Source: an uncultured Ligilactobacillus sp. (GTDB lineage: Bacteria; Bacillota; Bacilli; Lactobacillales; Lactobacillaceae). Taken from it: 64,000 nucleotides of DNA. The stretch lies in the NCBI GenBank assembly GCA_944326135.1, contig CALVCU010000011.1, forward strand, positions 36,483 to 100,482, read 5' to 3'. Each line of letters begins with the position of its first letter. Position 1 is the stretch's first letter. Below the pieces are notes generated by a model. The model was not told the DNA's origin. It did no database searches and saw only the letters and a program-made list of their open reading frames with translations. Below are positions 1 to 8,795 of the stretch, in pieces. Both the position numbers and the translations under genes were made by a program.

Positions 1-255
1 TGCCAAGCGATGCTTAGGTTCAGTAATTGAAACTGTCCAGTAATCGTATAAGTCTGTACTTAATCCCTTCTTCATTGGAATTTTTCGATTGAACCATTTG
101 CTGTTAAGTGAACGAATTGCATATGGATCTCCTGCAACTAGTTCAACACTTTCAATATCATCTTTAACTGTACGTAACCGAATTGACATTGTATCTTTTC
201 CTGTTATAAATGCATATTCACTTTCGGGACGATGATAAATTCCTGTCAAATCCAT
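1..255 (-). CDS. Neopullulanase/maltogenic amylase, N-terminal part (cut by window edge)
   Basis: The frame is open from an ATG at 255 to the window edge, giving 85 codons. The peptide begins MDLTGIYHRPESEYAF and contains IRLRTVKDDIESVELVAGDPY. This is the Ig-like N-terminal domain of the neopullulanase, cyclomaltodextrinase and maltogenic amylase group of GH13, which hydrolyses maltodextrins in the cytoplasm. The catalytic barrel lies outside the window, so the exact enzyme cannot be fixed. A Shine-Dalgarno AGAAGGAA precedes the ATG. It follows the maltose transporter on the same strand, with a hairpin between them, and fits a maltose or maltodextrin operon. Confidence 0.85.
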   Translation of the reverse strand, partial: MDLTGIYHRPESEYAFITGKDTMSIRLRTVKDDIESVELVAGDPYAIRSLNSKWFNRKIPMKKGLSTDLYDYWTVSITEPKHRLA

Positions 256-279
256 TTGAAATTCCTTCTTTCTTTTAAG

Positions 280-309
280 AAAGAGACTGTCCTTAAGTCC
301 AGTCTCTTT
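280..309 (-). terminator. Hairpin between maltose transporter and neopullulanase
   Basis: A 10-bp stem (AAAGAGACTG with CAGTCTCTTT) sits between the two minus-strand genes. The following T-run is poor in both directions. It may be a weak intercistronic terminator or an mRNA-stabilising hairpin that lowers expression of the downstream amylase. Confidence 0.55.
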
Positions 310-328
310 GTTTAATTTTGATATTAAA

Positions 329-1753
329 TTATTCGTTCGTGTCTAAGTTTTCTGCTTCTAAGGTTTCAACTTCGACTTTCTTACCATTTGTTGGATTATT
401 CTTGGTTTCTTTTACAATCCAAACTGTAATAGCTCCGATTACAAAGAAAATTGCACCGAATAAGATCATCATTGCTGAACCATTACCGTTGCTTAATTTT
501 GTAAGTAATGGGTAAATACCAAAACTAGCAACTGAGGCAACGATTTGTGGCAAACAAATCCAGCAGTTGAATAATCCAATGTAAGTACCATCATGTTTAC
601 CATCTAATGCATTAGTTAAAATAGTAAATGGAATTGAATTAATAGTTACCCAACCAATTCCAATGAAAATAAATGCAAAGACTGAAGTAACTTTATCATG
701 GCAAAATGCTAACATAGCAAAACCGATTGCAGCACCAATTAATCCAGCAGAATAAAATGGTTTTCTTGTCTTATCGTTTAAATGAGATAGAACATAGCCA
801 TATAGAATTGATGCTACAGTTTGAACTGCTGACAATACCCCATACCAGTTACCAGCAGCTTGGAAACCTGCAGATGTTGCATCTGTAGTATGCCAAATAT
901 TAGCTGACAATGCACCTGGTGCATATGTCCATAAATATTGGAATGCAAACCAGCAGAAGAATTCTACAATTCCTAATGTCCAGAATACTTTAGGTGCATT
1001 TTTTAAAATATCTACGATTGAAGTTTTTTCTTTCTTTTGTGCTTCAGCATCAATTCCATGATACTCATTATACGTCTCTGGATCATATTCGTGTACCTTA
1101 AATACTGTAAAGAATGCAGTTACGCCCAAAATAATAGCACCAATATAGAATGAATAACGAACTGAAGCAGGAACGACACCTTTAGCAGCAACATTAGCAA
1201 CTCCTAAAGCTGAAAGAATAAATGGGAATAAGTATGCAGCAAAACTACCAATATTTGACCAAATAGTTTGCCATGCCCATGCTTTATCCTTTTGTTTATC
1301 GTTAACCATATCACCAATCATCATTTTGAATGGTTGCATTGACATATTAGACATTAAATCCATAAATAAAATAGAAATTGCACCGAACCATAAAGCAGCC
1401 ATTGAAGCATAACCAAAACCAAATGATCCTGAGTTAGGTAGTAAGAACATAACAACCATCGCAACAATTGAACCGACGATTAGATATGGAAGTCTTCTAC
1501 CAATTTTGGGAATCCATGTATGATCAGAAAACCAACCAACTAAAGGTTGTACAATCATTCCGGCTAATGGTGGCAAAATGAAGAAGAAACCTAATTTAGT
1601 TGGATCTGCTCCAATTGTTTGAAAAATACGACTCATTTGTGAACTTTGAAGTGAGAATGCCATTGATGTTCCCAAATTACCAAACGTCATTAACATTAAA
1701 ACGCTCATGGCTAAATTGGGCATTGGCTTGTGTTTTTGCTTTGAATTGTCCAT
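329..1753 (-). CDS. malT: MFS maltose/oligosaccharide transporter (SLC45-like, MalT type)
   Basis: 474 residues with about 12 hydrophobic segments. The N-terminal part carries the SLC45/GPH-like pattern QSSQMSRIFQTIGADP followed by PLVGWFSDHTWIPKIGRRLPY, which is the loop 2-3 D-x-x-x-x-x-G-R-R motif of major-facilitator sugar:proton symporters. Lactobacilli use transporters of this group for maltose. The assignment to maltose rests on the neighbours, a LacI-type regulator upstream and a GH13 neopullulanase downstream. A strong GGGGAGGAA ribosome site lies before the ATG. Transcription probably starts from the operator-overlapped promoter at 1822-1850. The substrate could also be another alpha-glucoside. 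Confidence 0.82.
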   Translation of the reverse strand: MDNSKQKHKPMPNLAMSVLMLMTFGNLGTSMAFSLQSSQMSRIFQTIGADPTKLGFFFILPPLAGMIVQPLVGWFSDHTWIPKIGRRLPYLIVGSIVAMVVMFLLPNSGSFGFGYASMAALWFGAISILFMDLMSNMSMQPFKMMIGDMVNDKQKDKAWAWQTIWSNIGSFAAYLFPFILSALGVANVAAKGVVPASVRYSFYIGAIILGVTAFFTVFKVHEYDPETYNEYHGIDAEAQKKEKTSIVDILKNAPKVFWTLGIVEFFCWFAFQYLWTYAPGALSANIWHTTDATSAGFQAAGNWYGVLSAVQTVASILYGYVLSHLNDKTRKPFYSAGLIGAAIGFAMLAFCHDKVTSVFAFIFIGIGWVTINSIPFTILTNALDGKHDGTYIGLFNCWICLPQIVASVASFGIYPLLTKLSNGNGSAMMILFGAIFFVIGAITVWIVKETKNNPTNGKKVEVETLEAENLDTNE

Positions 1754-1790
1754 GATAATTCCTCCCCAAAACTATAATGTTGTACTCCTA

Positions 1791-1860
1791 TTGCAAACGC
1801 TTTCAATTAGATTACATTTACATTATAGTTCCATTCATTTTCTTTTGCAACCGTTTTCAA
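1791..1860 (-). promoter_or_regulatory. malT promoter with two LacI/CcpA-type operators
   Basis: On the minus strand a -35 TTGCAA (1850-1845) and a -10 TATAAT (1827-1822) are separated by 17 bp. One operator-like palindrome (1845-1860, TTGAAAACGGTTGCAA) covers the -35. A second (1791-1806, TTGAAAGCGTTTGCAA) lies just downstream of the start point and matches the cre consensus TGWAARCGYTWNCA at every position. Both could bind MalR or CcpA, which have related targets, and the arrangement suits repression with looping or a roadblock. Confidence 0.75.
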
Positions 1861-1870
1861 TAACTAAATT

Positions 1871-1897
1871 AAAAAAAGACATAACTTAAATTATGTC
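1871..1897 (-). terminator. Terminator after malR
   Basis: GACATAA and TTATGTC pair around a short loop and are followed on the minus strand by seven Ts. This separates the malR transcript from the malT promoter. Confidence 0.75.
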
Positions 1898-1910
1898 CTT
1901 AAATTTCTTT

Positions 1911-2918
1911 TTATTTAGTTGAATGTCTTCTAACTATTTTATGTGGGATTGTTACATGTGGAAATCCAGCTTGTTGCTTATCAAATGAAGGTAAATCATC
2001 TGTTTTAAGAATCAGCTTAGCTGCTTGCGTCCCTAATGAATCAGGGAAAATCTCAATTGAAGTAATCGATGGATGTGCTGCCCTGGCAAAAATCGAATTA
2101 TTAAAACTGATTATTCCGTAATCTGGACTTTTTCGATTAGTAGCCAATAGCATATCTTGTAAAGTAATCGCCATAATATCATCACTTACAACAAATGAAT
2201 CAATTTCAGGATGAGTTTCCAAAAAATGATTTAATTTCTCTAATAATTTTTGTGATTCCATTTTAAATTCTATAGTCTTTTTAGCATTTTTCTGCAATTC
2301 TTGTGAGTAACCAATATAACGATCATATTGAACCATTTCGGTCAGATTACTATAAACAAATACGGGTGTCTTATATCCACAGCTAATTAAATAACTAGTT
2401 GCATCTTGCCCGCATTTGACATTATCGTTATTTACATATAAAGTTTCATTTTCCCATTTAGTAGGTTCACCAATCAAAACATAATTAACTTTTTCATCTC
2501 TTAAAAAATTAACTACCTGGTCACTTTTTTGTGAATATGTAACAATAAATTTATTTATTTTTCCTTGAATAATCATGGTCTTTATATTTTTAATTAATTC
2601 ATGGTCATTTTTTCCAGTAGCAATTGAAACTAAATATGATTGTTGATTACAAACAGCTGTAATTCCCTGAATTATTTGTGAAAAAAAGGGATTATTGGCA
2701 ACTGATTGTTTATTTGGCGGTAAAATTACACCAATAATATTTGATGAACTATTTGCTAAGTTTTGAGCTGCAAAATTAGGTTCATAATTTAACTCTTTCA
2801 TCGCTGCCCAAATTTTTTCTTTTGTATCTCTACTAATCAAAGAGCTATCATGTAACGCACGTGATACCGTTGATGGTGATACCCCTGCTCTTTGAGCTAC
2901 ATCCTTAATTGTAGTCAT
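1911..2918 (-). CDS. malR: LacI/GalR-family maltose operon regulator (MalR-like)
   Basis: 335 residues. The N-terminus MTTIKDVAQRAGVSPSTVSRAL is a textbook LacI helix-turn-helix, followed by the hinge region with ANSSSNIIGVILPP and a periplasmic-binding-protein-like effector domain. I chose the ATG at 2918 because it has AAGGGG seven bases upstream. An in-frame extension of 14 codons to 2960 has no ribosome site and is not part of the conserved fold. It lies directly upstream of the maltose transporter, in the same direction and separated by a terminator, and probably binds the operators at 1791-1860. Effector identity is inferred from context only. Confidence 0.85.
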   Translation of the reverse strand: MTTIKDVAQRAGVSPSTVSRALHDSSLISRDTKEKIWAAMKELNYEPNFAAQNLANSSSNIIGVILPPNKQSVANNPFFSQIIQGITAVCNQQSYLVSIATGKNDHELIKNIKTMIIQGKINKFIVTYSQKSDQVVNFLRDEKVNYVLIGEPTKWENETLYVNNDNVKCGQDATSYLISCGYKTPVFVYSNLTEMVQYDRYIGYSQELQKNAKKTIEFKMESQKLLEKLNHFLETHPEIDSFVVSDDIMAITLQDMLLATNRKSPDYGIISFNNSIFARAAHPSITSIEIFPDSLGTQAAKLILKTDDLPSFDKQQAGFPHVTIPHKIVRRHSTK

Positions 2919-2987
2919 AAAATTCCCCTTCTTTTGATTGATAGACTTATTATATTGCAAATTATTAAAATTAAAAAATATAAATGT

Positions 2988-3011
2988 TCAACAATCATAA
3001 AATTATTGTTG
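2988..3011. promoter_or_regulatory. Inverted repeat upstream of malR
   Basis: An 8-bp inverted repeat TCAACAAT/ATTGTTGA has an 8-bp spacer and lies 70 bp upstream of the malR start. It could be an operator or a small hairpin in the leader. I cannot assign a binding protein. Confidence 0.35.
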
Positions 3012-3026
3012 ATAGTTTTATATAAT

Positions 3027-3064
3027 AAAAAATGAGATTATGCAAATATCATAATCTCATTTTT
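3027..3064. terminator. Bidirectional terminator downstream of the macrodomain gene
   Basis: A long stem AAAATGAGATTATG with CATAATCTCATTTT has A/T runs on both sides. It terminates the minus-strand lipoprotein-macrodomain unit before malR. Confidence 0.8.
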
Positions 3065-3084
3065 ATTCTAGTGATTTAATTCAT

Positions 3085-3573
3085 TTAAATATACATTTTA
3101 TCATTCTCAGAAAAACACATAAATGTAACATTGATAGAATAATCTGCATGTTCATTGATCCATTTTCTTACCGTTTCAACTGCAATTTTGGTTGCTTCAT
3201 GAATTGGATAATGATAAACGCCAGTTGAAATTGCCGGAAAAGCAATCGAATGAATTTTATTTTCTTTTGCAACTTCTAGACTATTCCGATAACAACAGGC
3301 TAATTTGGGAGCATCTATTTCACTTTTGTGATAAATTGGACCAACTGTATGAATAATATACTTGGCAGGCAAATGGTATCCTTTTGTAATTTTAGCTTCA
3401 CCAGTTTTACATCCATTTAAAGCTCGACAAGCAACATTTAATTCTTTTCCTGCTGCACGATGAATTGCGCCATCAACTCCTCCACCACCTAAAAGTGTGG
3501 GATTAGCTGCATTTACAATTGCATCTCCCTTAAATTTAGTTATATCACCTAATTTAACTGTTATTTCTGACAT
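3085..3573 (-). CDS. Macrodomain protein, probable ADP-ribose/O-acetyl-ADP-ribose hydrolase (YmdB/MacroD type)
   Basis: 162 residues, a single macrodomain. Landmarks are [16 protein letters not shown] with the ligand-binding Asn/Asp, the glycine-rich [16 protein letters not shown] loop, and the C-terminal [13 protein letters not shown] loop. This pattern belongs to the MacroD-like class, which removes acetyl from O-acetyl-ADP-ribose or mono-ADP-ribose from proteins. It is cytosolic. The stop lies just upstream of a strong terminator. It is 14 bp downstream of the lipoprotein gene and probably co-transcribed with it, though no functional link is evident. Confidence 0.9.
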   Translation of the reverse strand: MSEITVKLGDITKFKGDAIVNAANPTLLGGGGVDGAIHRAAGKELNVACRALNGCKTGEAKITKGYHLPAKYIIHTVGPIYHKSEIDAPKLACCYRNSLEVAKENKIHSIAFPAISTGVYHYPIHEATKIAVETVRKWINEHADYSINVTFMCFSENDKMYI

Positions 3574-3587
3574 TCTAATTATTTCCT

Positions 3588-4235
3588 TTATTCATCTTTT
3601 AATTGACTAGCATCGTTATTAACTTCGGTTTGTTGATTTGAATTTTGATAATAATCTTGAAGCAAATCATTATACGAAATAGTTCGTGTTGCCATTCCTG
3701 CATCCGCAACGGTTTGACCTGGTTTAGGATCAACATACTTGATTGTGACAACGTCGCCATTCCGTTTGTAATAAATATAACTTTCTGGATCACCATTTGC
3801 AGAAATAAAGTTATAACCAGTAACTTCTCCTCCAGTATCATTAACAGTTCCATAATACATTTCGCCAGAACTCAAACCACCTTTAAACCAATCTGGAGAT
3901 TGTAATAATCCAACCATTACACCTAATTGTTTATTAGTTACGTTTGGAACTGTTTGATTGGATTGTGCCACATTTTCTGTACTTTGAGCATTAGCTGAAG
4001 ATTCCATTTCTTCAGTGTTGTTATCTGCAACTAAACTCGACTCATTAACCGTCGAACTAATACTGGAACTTAATTTACTACTTTCAACCATTGAAGATGA
4101 GTCAGTTTCTTCAACATTTTCTGTTTTAGGACTTGTATGATGATGGGTACTCTTACTATCATGAGTTCCACATGCTCCTAGAATTAAAGTTGTCGCACAT
4201 AAAAGTCCTCCAAATATAATCTGTTTTTTCATCAT
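3588..4235 (-). CDS. Ser/Thr-rich lipoprotein of unknown function
   Basis: 215 residues. The N-terminus [23 protein letters not shown] is a lipoprotein signal peptide with a lipobox LGAC, so Cys22 is the likely lipidated residue. Residues 25-95 form a low-complexity Ser/Glu/Asn linker. The C-terminal 110 residues (from about [20 protein letters not shown]) form a compact domain rich in Gly and Tyr. I recognise similar domains in lactobacillar lipoproteins but know no function. A ribosome site GAGGAG precedes the double ATG. The overall plan resembles the lipoprotein at 27841-28440, although the C-terminal domains differ. It is anchored on the outer face of the membrane. Confidence 0.8.
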   Translation of the reverse strand: MMKKQIIFGGLLCATTLILGACGTHDSKSTHHHTSPKTENVEETDSSSMVESSKLSSSISSTVNESSLVADNNTEEMESSANAQSTENVAQSNQTVPNVTNKQLGVMVGLLQSPDWFKGGLSSGEMYYGTVNDTGGEVTGYNFISANGDPESYIYYKRNGDVVTIKYVDPKPGQTVADAGMATRTISYNDLLQDYYQNSNQQTEVNNDASQLKDE

Positions 4236-4467
4236 GCATATCTCCTCTTTTTCCTATACATAAATTATATACGTTTAGTCATTTAAAATGGAATTTAAAG
4301 ACTTTTTAAAATTGCTGATTGTGCTAATCTTATAATTTTTAATTTTTTATTCGCGTATAGTTTATTGTCCGTACTATTTTCTAATCTTACATATGCAACA
4401 ACCGAACAAAGATAAATAATTTAATTGTATTAAATTTAATTGTTCACAATTTAAAAAATACATAAAC

Positions 4468-4495
4468 TTGAATTGTGTCGCCTTAATGTTAGAAT
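4468..4495 (+). promoter_or_regulatory. Putative promoter for the 45-residue ORF
   Basis: TTGAAT at 4468 and TAGAAT at 4490 are 16 bp apart, placing a start near 4502. That leaves only a very short leader before the ribosome site of the small ORF. Confidence 0.45.
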
Positions 4496-4515
4496 ACTTT
4501 CCGAGGTGAGAGGGA

Positions 4516-4653
4516 ATGAAAAAGAACAAGCATTCAAAAATTATTAATGATGTAAATTATTATCCTATTCATTCTATTGGTGCTTTAATTTCTCAACTCA
4601 AATTAGCACCAAATAAAATGGAAAAATGGCTAACAAAACATGTAGCAAAATAG
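4516..4653 (+). CDS. Small ORF, 45 residues, unknown function
   Basis: The ORF starts MKKNKHSKIINDVNYYPI and ends EKWLTKHVAK. It has GAGGTGAGAGGG directly upstream, a plausible promoter at 4468-4495 and a strong terminator at 4703-4736, so it looks like a complete monocistronic gene. It is basic and soluble, with no signal peptide or membrane segment. The residues PIHSIGALISQLKLAPNKMEKWL could form a small helical domain. I do not recognise the family. It lies between two minus-strand genes and so has its own transcription unit. Confidence 0.6.
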   Translation: MKKNKHSKIINDVNYYPIHSIGALISQLKLAPNKMEKWLTKHVAK

Positions 4654-4702
4654 TTTCTACTACTTCTAAAAATTAGTTTCTATCGTTTATCTAATATCTA
4701 CT

Positions 4703-4736
4703 AAAAAAGTGGCTATGTCTTACATAGCCACTTTTT
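4703..4736. terminator. Bidirectional terminator between small ORF and yfhO
   Basis: AAAAAGTGGCTATG pairs with CATAGCCACTTTTT. It serves the plus-strand small ORF and the minus-strand YfhO gene, which converge here. Confidence 0.85.
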
Positions 4737-4737
4737 A

Positions 4738-7383
4738 TTATTGTCTTTCTTTTCTCCAAACCATCAATAAAATTATCCACGTCAATACTGAAACTACAAT
4801 TCCAATATTTAATAATGGTGGCCAGAATGATAAGGTAACAGTATGTTTACCGCTCTTCATTGGAACAGCAACAAATGCACCTAATGCTTTCTTGATTTTA
4901 ACTGACTTACCGTCAACTTGTGCATGCCATCCGCTACTATATGGAATTGTGGTCATTAATGTATCTTGATTATTTGGTATATTAATAGTCCCTTCAAGAT
5001 TCAATTTTCCCTTATATGAAAGCTTAAATTCATCTTGTTTAACCTGATATACATCTTGTTGTAACTTACTTAAATCAAATTGATAAACTCGCAAACTTCC
5101 AAGTGAAATTGCATTACCATCAATTGGTTCAATTTCAATCTTAATTGTTGAACCGGGAACATTTGCTGCCACATTAATTAATGCTGGATGGGCAATATTT
5201 CCTACTCCTGGCAAAGGATGATCATTGATCTTAATATTAGCATTCCACAAAATGTTTGAATCCATTTGAATATAATATGGTTGTGCAGTTACATTACGTA
5301 AAATAACCGTATATCTAGATGGTTGTTTTTTGTTATCAGTAATTAAAGTCCCATTAGCCCCATTATCTAAATGACAATTTATTGCTTCAATTGAATATCC
5401 AATTTCATTGAAATAATTCTCATTTTTGCCAGTAATTGCGTTCATTACTGCATTTTGATTAGCGGCAGCATTATCTGTGCTCATTTCTGGTAAATGATAG
5501 ACATTTCGATTGGCAGCAAAACCAATTCCCATCGCTAATGGATTACTATAAGTTACTGCTGATGAAGATTCATGAATTCGTGTATAGTATGAAACATCAG
5601 GACGATAAGAAATTGCTGGAGTTACATTACTACCATTCAAATTTTCAAATTGATTAGCTGGTGCTAAATAATATTGAATATTAAATATAGCATCAGTTAA
5701 TGGTGTCCCTTTAGTATAATTTACTTTTCCTGTATAAGTTGGTTGACCTAGGTCATCCATTAATTTTGTAACTGCTGCTCTTTGAGTGGAGCTAAAGTTA
5801 GAAATTCCATTATACGAACCTTGTAATGAATCATTTTCGGTGCGTTGGTATGTTTTAGCAATGCGGTAAAATTCATCCGCTTTTACGTTTTCTTTTATCC
5901 ACTTAGCATCACTATCTAATGCAGTTGTAAATGCTGCAAAATCCGTTTGTTTAGTCCATTGAAAGACTTTTAAAGTAAGATCTGCATTGGTTCCTGCTTC
6001 AACGATTGCCAAAATAAGAACTGCTAAAAAGGCAAGCGATTTTGCTCTCAAATTTCCAATCTTCTCGTGATCTAACAATAAAGTTAAACTCAAAGCAATA
6101 AACATCAAACAGAAGAAAAATGCACTTAAAATAATTTTTTGATTATTCAAGAAATCAAAATTTTTATATTGGATTGCAATTAAAAGTAATCCAATTATAG
6201 GAATAATAAATGCAATAAACAGCTGATATTTCTGCGGTTTACCAATCATTGTGAGCCCACGAATCGCTAAGATTACCATCCAAATTCCAATTACGAAACT
6301 AAAGCGATATGGATAAAAGACTGGATATTGAAAAATATGCCAAAATAAATCTAATGGACTGAAACATAATGACAAAAATAGAAATCCACTAACTAAAAAT
6401 GCAGCAATTTTTTCCTTTAAAGGAATACGCTTAGCAACAAAATATAAAATAAAACCAATTATAATTGCAGAACCAATAAATAAGTTAGGTAATCCGCCTT
6501 GAATTTGCTCATCATTGACTGTTCCAATCAAAAACTTACTTATCATTTTCCATGGTGCGTATTCAATTTTGATAGGAATGTTAGCAAGCATATATTGCCC
6601 TTTACTATGTGAAATATCATAATAAGCTGGCATTAATAAGAAGCTAACTGCGGTTGCCCCTAAAATTCCACCAAGTGCGAAACGCCATGCATGCTGCCCA
6701 AAATTCTTCCAGCCATCCCATTGACGTACTGCTGTCCAAACGAAATACAAGCAAGCAAAAATACATGCCATATACCCCATGTAAAAATTAATCAACAAAG
6801 TCAATGCAACAAAAACTGTAAAATATAAGAATTTGTCAGTTGAGATAATTTTTTCAATTCCATATAACATAAAAGGCAATAAAATCAAAACATCAAGCCA
6901 CATGATATTAAATTGATTAGCAATTGCCCATCCCATTAATGGATAGAAAACAGATACCATTGGTAGATATTTTTCTACTTTTTGATTATTAAATGTGTGT
7001 CCCAGAAAATAACAAATTGCATATCCTGCGAATCCATATTTCAAAAGAGTAATCACTAATACACCAACGGTTATATATTTTGCAGGTACTAGCAATAGCA
7101 ATAAATTGAATGGACTCAAAAGATAATATGCCCATAAACCAACTGTCTCCCCACCTAAGCCATTGGTAAATGAGTAAAAGAACTGACTGGGATGATGTAA
7201 AATTGTATCGCGATAAAACGCAAAGAAATCAACATATTGTTCATTTAGGTCATATGTAAAAAGTGTATTTTGACCAAAAGGAAAGATATGTTGCATGATA
7301 AAAATCACTAAAATAGTCAATAATGGTAATAAGAAATAAATTCCATATTGAGCTTTTTTAGTTAATTGTTGTATTTTTTTCAT
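4738..7383 (-). CDS. YfhO-family polytopic membrane protein (GT-C-like)
   Basis: 881 residues. The N-terminal half has about 12 membrane segments and begins with a loop containing HIFPFGQNTLFTYDLNEQYVDFF, the hallmark of the YfhO family. A large extracellular domain follows, and a last membrane segment ends LTWIILLMVWRKERQ. In Bacillus and Listeria, YfhO-type proteins glycosylate cell-envelope polymers such as lipoteichoic acid using undecaprenyl-phosphate sugars. The acidic residues of the first loop resemble the catalytic loop of GT-C enzymes. There is no adjacent glycosyltransferase here, unlike the second copy at 44167-46761. The exact acceptor is unknown. Confidence 0.85.
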   Translation of the reverse strand: MKKIQQLTKKAQYGIYFLLPLLTILVIFIMQHIFPFGQNTLFTYDLNEQYVDFFAFYRDTILHHPSQFFYSFTNGLGGETVGLWAYYLLSPFNLLLLLVPAKYITVGVLVITLLKYGFAGYAICYFLGHTFNNQKVEKYLPMVSVFYPLMGWAIANQFNIMWLDVLILLPFMLYGIEKIISTDKFLYFTVFVALTLLINFYMGYMACIFACLYFVWTAVRQWDGWKNFGQHAWRFALGGILGATAVSFLLMPAYYDISHSKGQYMLANIPIKIEYAPWKMISKFLIGTVNDEQIQGGLPNLFIGSAIIIGFILYFVAKRIPLKEKIAAFLVSGFLFLSLCFSPLDLFWHIFQYPVFYPYRFSFVIGIWMVILAIRGLTMIGKPQKYQLFIAFIIPIIGLLLIAIQYKNFDFLNNQKIILSAFFFCLMFIALSLTLLLDHEKIGNLRAKSLAFLAVLILAIVEAGTNADLTLKVFQWTKQTDFAAFTTALDSDAKWIKENVKADEFYRIAKTYQRTENDSLQGSYNGISNFSSTQRAAVTKLMDDLGQPTYTGKVNYTKGTPLTDAIFNIQYYLAPANQFENLNGSNVTPAISYRPDVSYYTRIHESSSAVTYSNPLAMGIGFAANRNVYHLPEMSTDNAAANQNAVMNAITGKNENYFNEIGYSIEAINCHLDNGANGTLITDNKKQPSRYTVILRNVTAQPYYIQMDSNILWNANIKINDHPLPGVGNIAHPALINVAANVPGSTIKIEIEPIDGNAISLGSLRVYQFDLSKLQQDVYQVKQDEFKLSYKGKLNLEGTINIPNNQDTLMTTIPYSSGWHAQVDGKSVKIKKALGAFVAVPMKSGKHTVTLSFWPPLLNIGIVVSVLTWIILLMVWRKERQ

Positions 7384-7559
7384 AGTCCACCTCTCACTTT
7401 TTTATCATCTGTTATTGTATCATTTGTATTAAATTTAATGAAATTACGTCCTAAAATACCATTATTTGTTTCACAAATTTTTATTGTAATCAATCAAATT
7501 TTATTAAATCAAAAAAAATTAATGCTTATATATCAGCATTTTTGATTGAAATATAAAAA

Positions 7560-7587
7560 AATTATATCAATTTAAATTGATATAATT
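7560..7587 (-). terminator. Perfect 28-bp AT-rich palindrome with minus-strand T-run
   Basis: Two 14-bp arms pair perfectly with no spacer, and on the minus strand they are followed by about seven Ts (7561-7555). It can end minus-strand transcription coming from the GH20 gene. It also lies just upstream of a plus-strand promoter-like element at 7589-7617, so an operator role is possible. Confidence 0.55.
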
Positions 7588-7623
7588 GTTGACTATATAT
7601 TTACTTAGCTTTATTATTCATGA

Positions 7624-7699
7624 TAAGGGCTTTATCAATACATACCGGACGTATGTTAACGCTCTAATTTGAGGATGTCGACCGCATCCTCATTTTTAT
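7624..7699 (+). ncRNA. Candidate small RNA in the yfhO-GH20 intergenic region
   Basis: The 329-bp gap 7384-7712 has no convincing ORF. On the plus strand TTGACT (7589-7594) and TATTAT (7612-7617) are 17 bp apart, giving a start near 7624. The transcript would hold a hairpin ACATAC-CGGAC-GTATGT near 7640 and end at a strong stem TGAGGATG/CATCCTCA followed by ATTTTTATTT at 7671-7699. A 15-codon reading frame starts at 7620 but has no ribosome site. The same hairpins could alternatively belong to the 3' end of the opposite-strand GH20 mRNA. Confidence 0.4.
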
Positions 7700-7712
7700 T
7701 TAGATTAAAAAT

Positions 7713-8795
7713 TTATTGATTTAGTTTTTTTACAAAGTCAATTATCTGTTCTACCTTAATTTGATCTGGATTTCCTTCCCATAAACAAACCAATTGTCCT
7801 GTAGTAGGCACTTTTGATTGCAAAGTTTGCCCATTATTCTTCATGGTTTTCGTATCAATTTCATTAAAATTCCGCGGATTATTTTGTTTAAAGTTTTGAA
7901 TAAAATTAGTAACTTCAGTCTGGTTATTTAGCTGATCAACCATAATGTAATTATATATACTATTGGCATTTATAATGGGATGATCTTTTAATTGAGTTAC
8001 TGTTGCTCTTTTAGCCTTTCGTTCTTTTATATCACTCTTTTTTTCTGCATTTCCCGATTGCGACCAATAAGCAACCGTGATCTTATCGCTTAATTTATTT
8101 TCCTTACGCAAAGCATCATTCCATACAATTGTCTTAAAATCATGTTGGTTTTCATATTGATTTAACTGATTAAAATAATGCACTAATTTTTTATTATTAT
8201 TAATTCCTCCGGCAACTTCATCTCCTCCCATCAAAAAATAGGATACTTGTTGCCCCTGAAAAATTGAATTGATTTCGGCATAGATTTTTTTCATAAAACG
8301 AATTGTCGCTTTATTACTAAAATTAAGTGTCTCACTATCAGTAACGATTTTTTTTGCAAGATATGGATGATGTTTCCTGATTAACTTTATCAGTGCTTTA
8401 CAGTGTCCAGGAGTATCAAAATCTGGAATTACCACAATTCCATGCTCTTTTGCATGTTTAACAATCGCCTTCAAATCACTTGCTGAAAGCGTATCTTTTG
8501 TATCTTTATTTTTTAAGTTTTTTAGTTGAATTGCGACATGCGAATTATCATTTAAATGCAATACTAAGTAACTAAATTTATTAGGATCCATCTGATCGAT
8601 TACTGTACAAATTTGCTTTTGATCCATTGGAAAGCGTGCAACATCTAATAGAATACCGTTTCGTTCACTAATCTTATTTGTGTCTGTTTGTTTATTATCT
8701 TGCATTACTTGAGCATTTGTTGTATCTGCTTTAACTTGAATTGGAATACTTAATAATAATGATATTGTCACTAACGCCAATAAGATTTTTTTCAT
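7713..8795 (-). CDS. Secreted GH20 beta-N-acetylhexosaminidase, dispersin B-like
   Basis: 360 residues. Residues 1-23 are a signal peptide ending VKA. The rest is a single GH20 barrel: NGILLDVARF, the strand YLVLHLND, IPDFDTPGHCKA, and the catalytic Asp192-Glu193 pair in LMGGDEVAGG, followed by VAYWSQSG. Length, the absence of accessory domains and the order of these motifs resemble dispersin B, which cleaves beta-1,6-linked poly-N-acetylglucosamine. GH20 enzymes otherwise remove terminal GlcNAc or GalNAc from glycans. It lacks an anchor, so it should be released. The start codon overlaps the stop of the beta-glucuronidase gene (ATGA), so the two are translationally coupled. Substrate assignment is inference. 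Confidence 0.82.
   Translation of the reverse strand: MKKILLALVTISLLLSIPIQVKADTTNAQVMQDNKQTDTNKISERNGILLDVARFPMDQKQICTVIDQMDPNKFSYLVLHLNDNSHVAIQLKNLKNKDTKDTLSASDLKAIVKHAKEHGIVVIPDFDTPGHCKALIKLIRKHHPYLAKKIVTDSETLNFSNKATIRFMKKIYAEINSIFQGQQVSYFLMGGDEVAGGINNNKKLVHYFNQLNQYENQHDFKTIVWNDALRKENKLSDKITVAYWSQSGNAEKKSDIKERKAKRATVTQLKDHPIINANSIYNYIMVDQLNNQTEVTNFIQNFKQNNPRNFNEIDTKTMKNNGQTLQSKVPTTGQLVCLWEGNPDQIKVEQIIDFVKKLNQ

Noticed and set aside
7620..7667. A 15-codon ORF inside the intergenic small-RNA candidate
   Set aside because: It has no ribosome site and lies partly in the hairpin.
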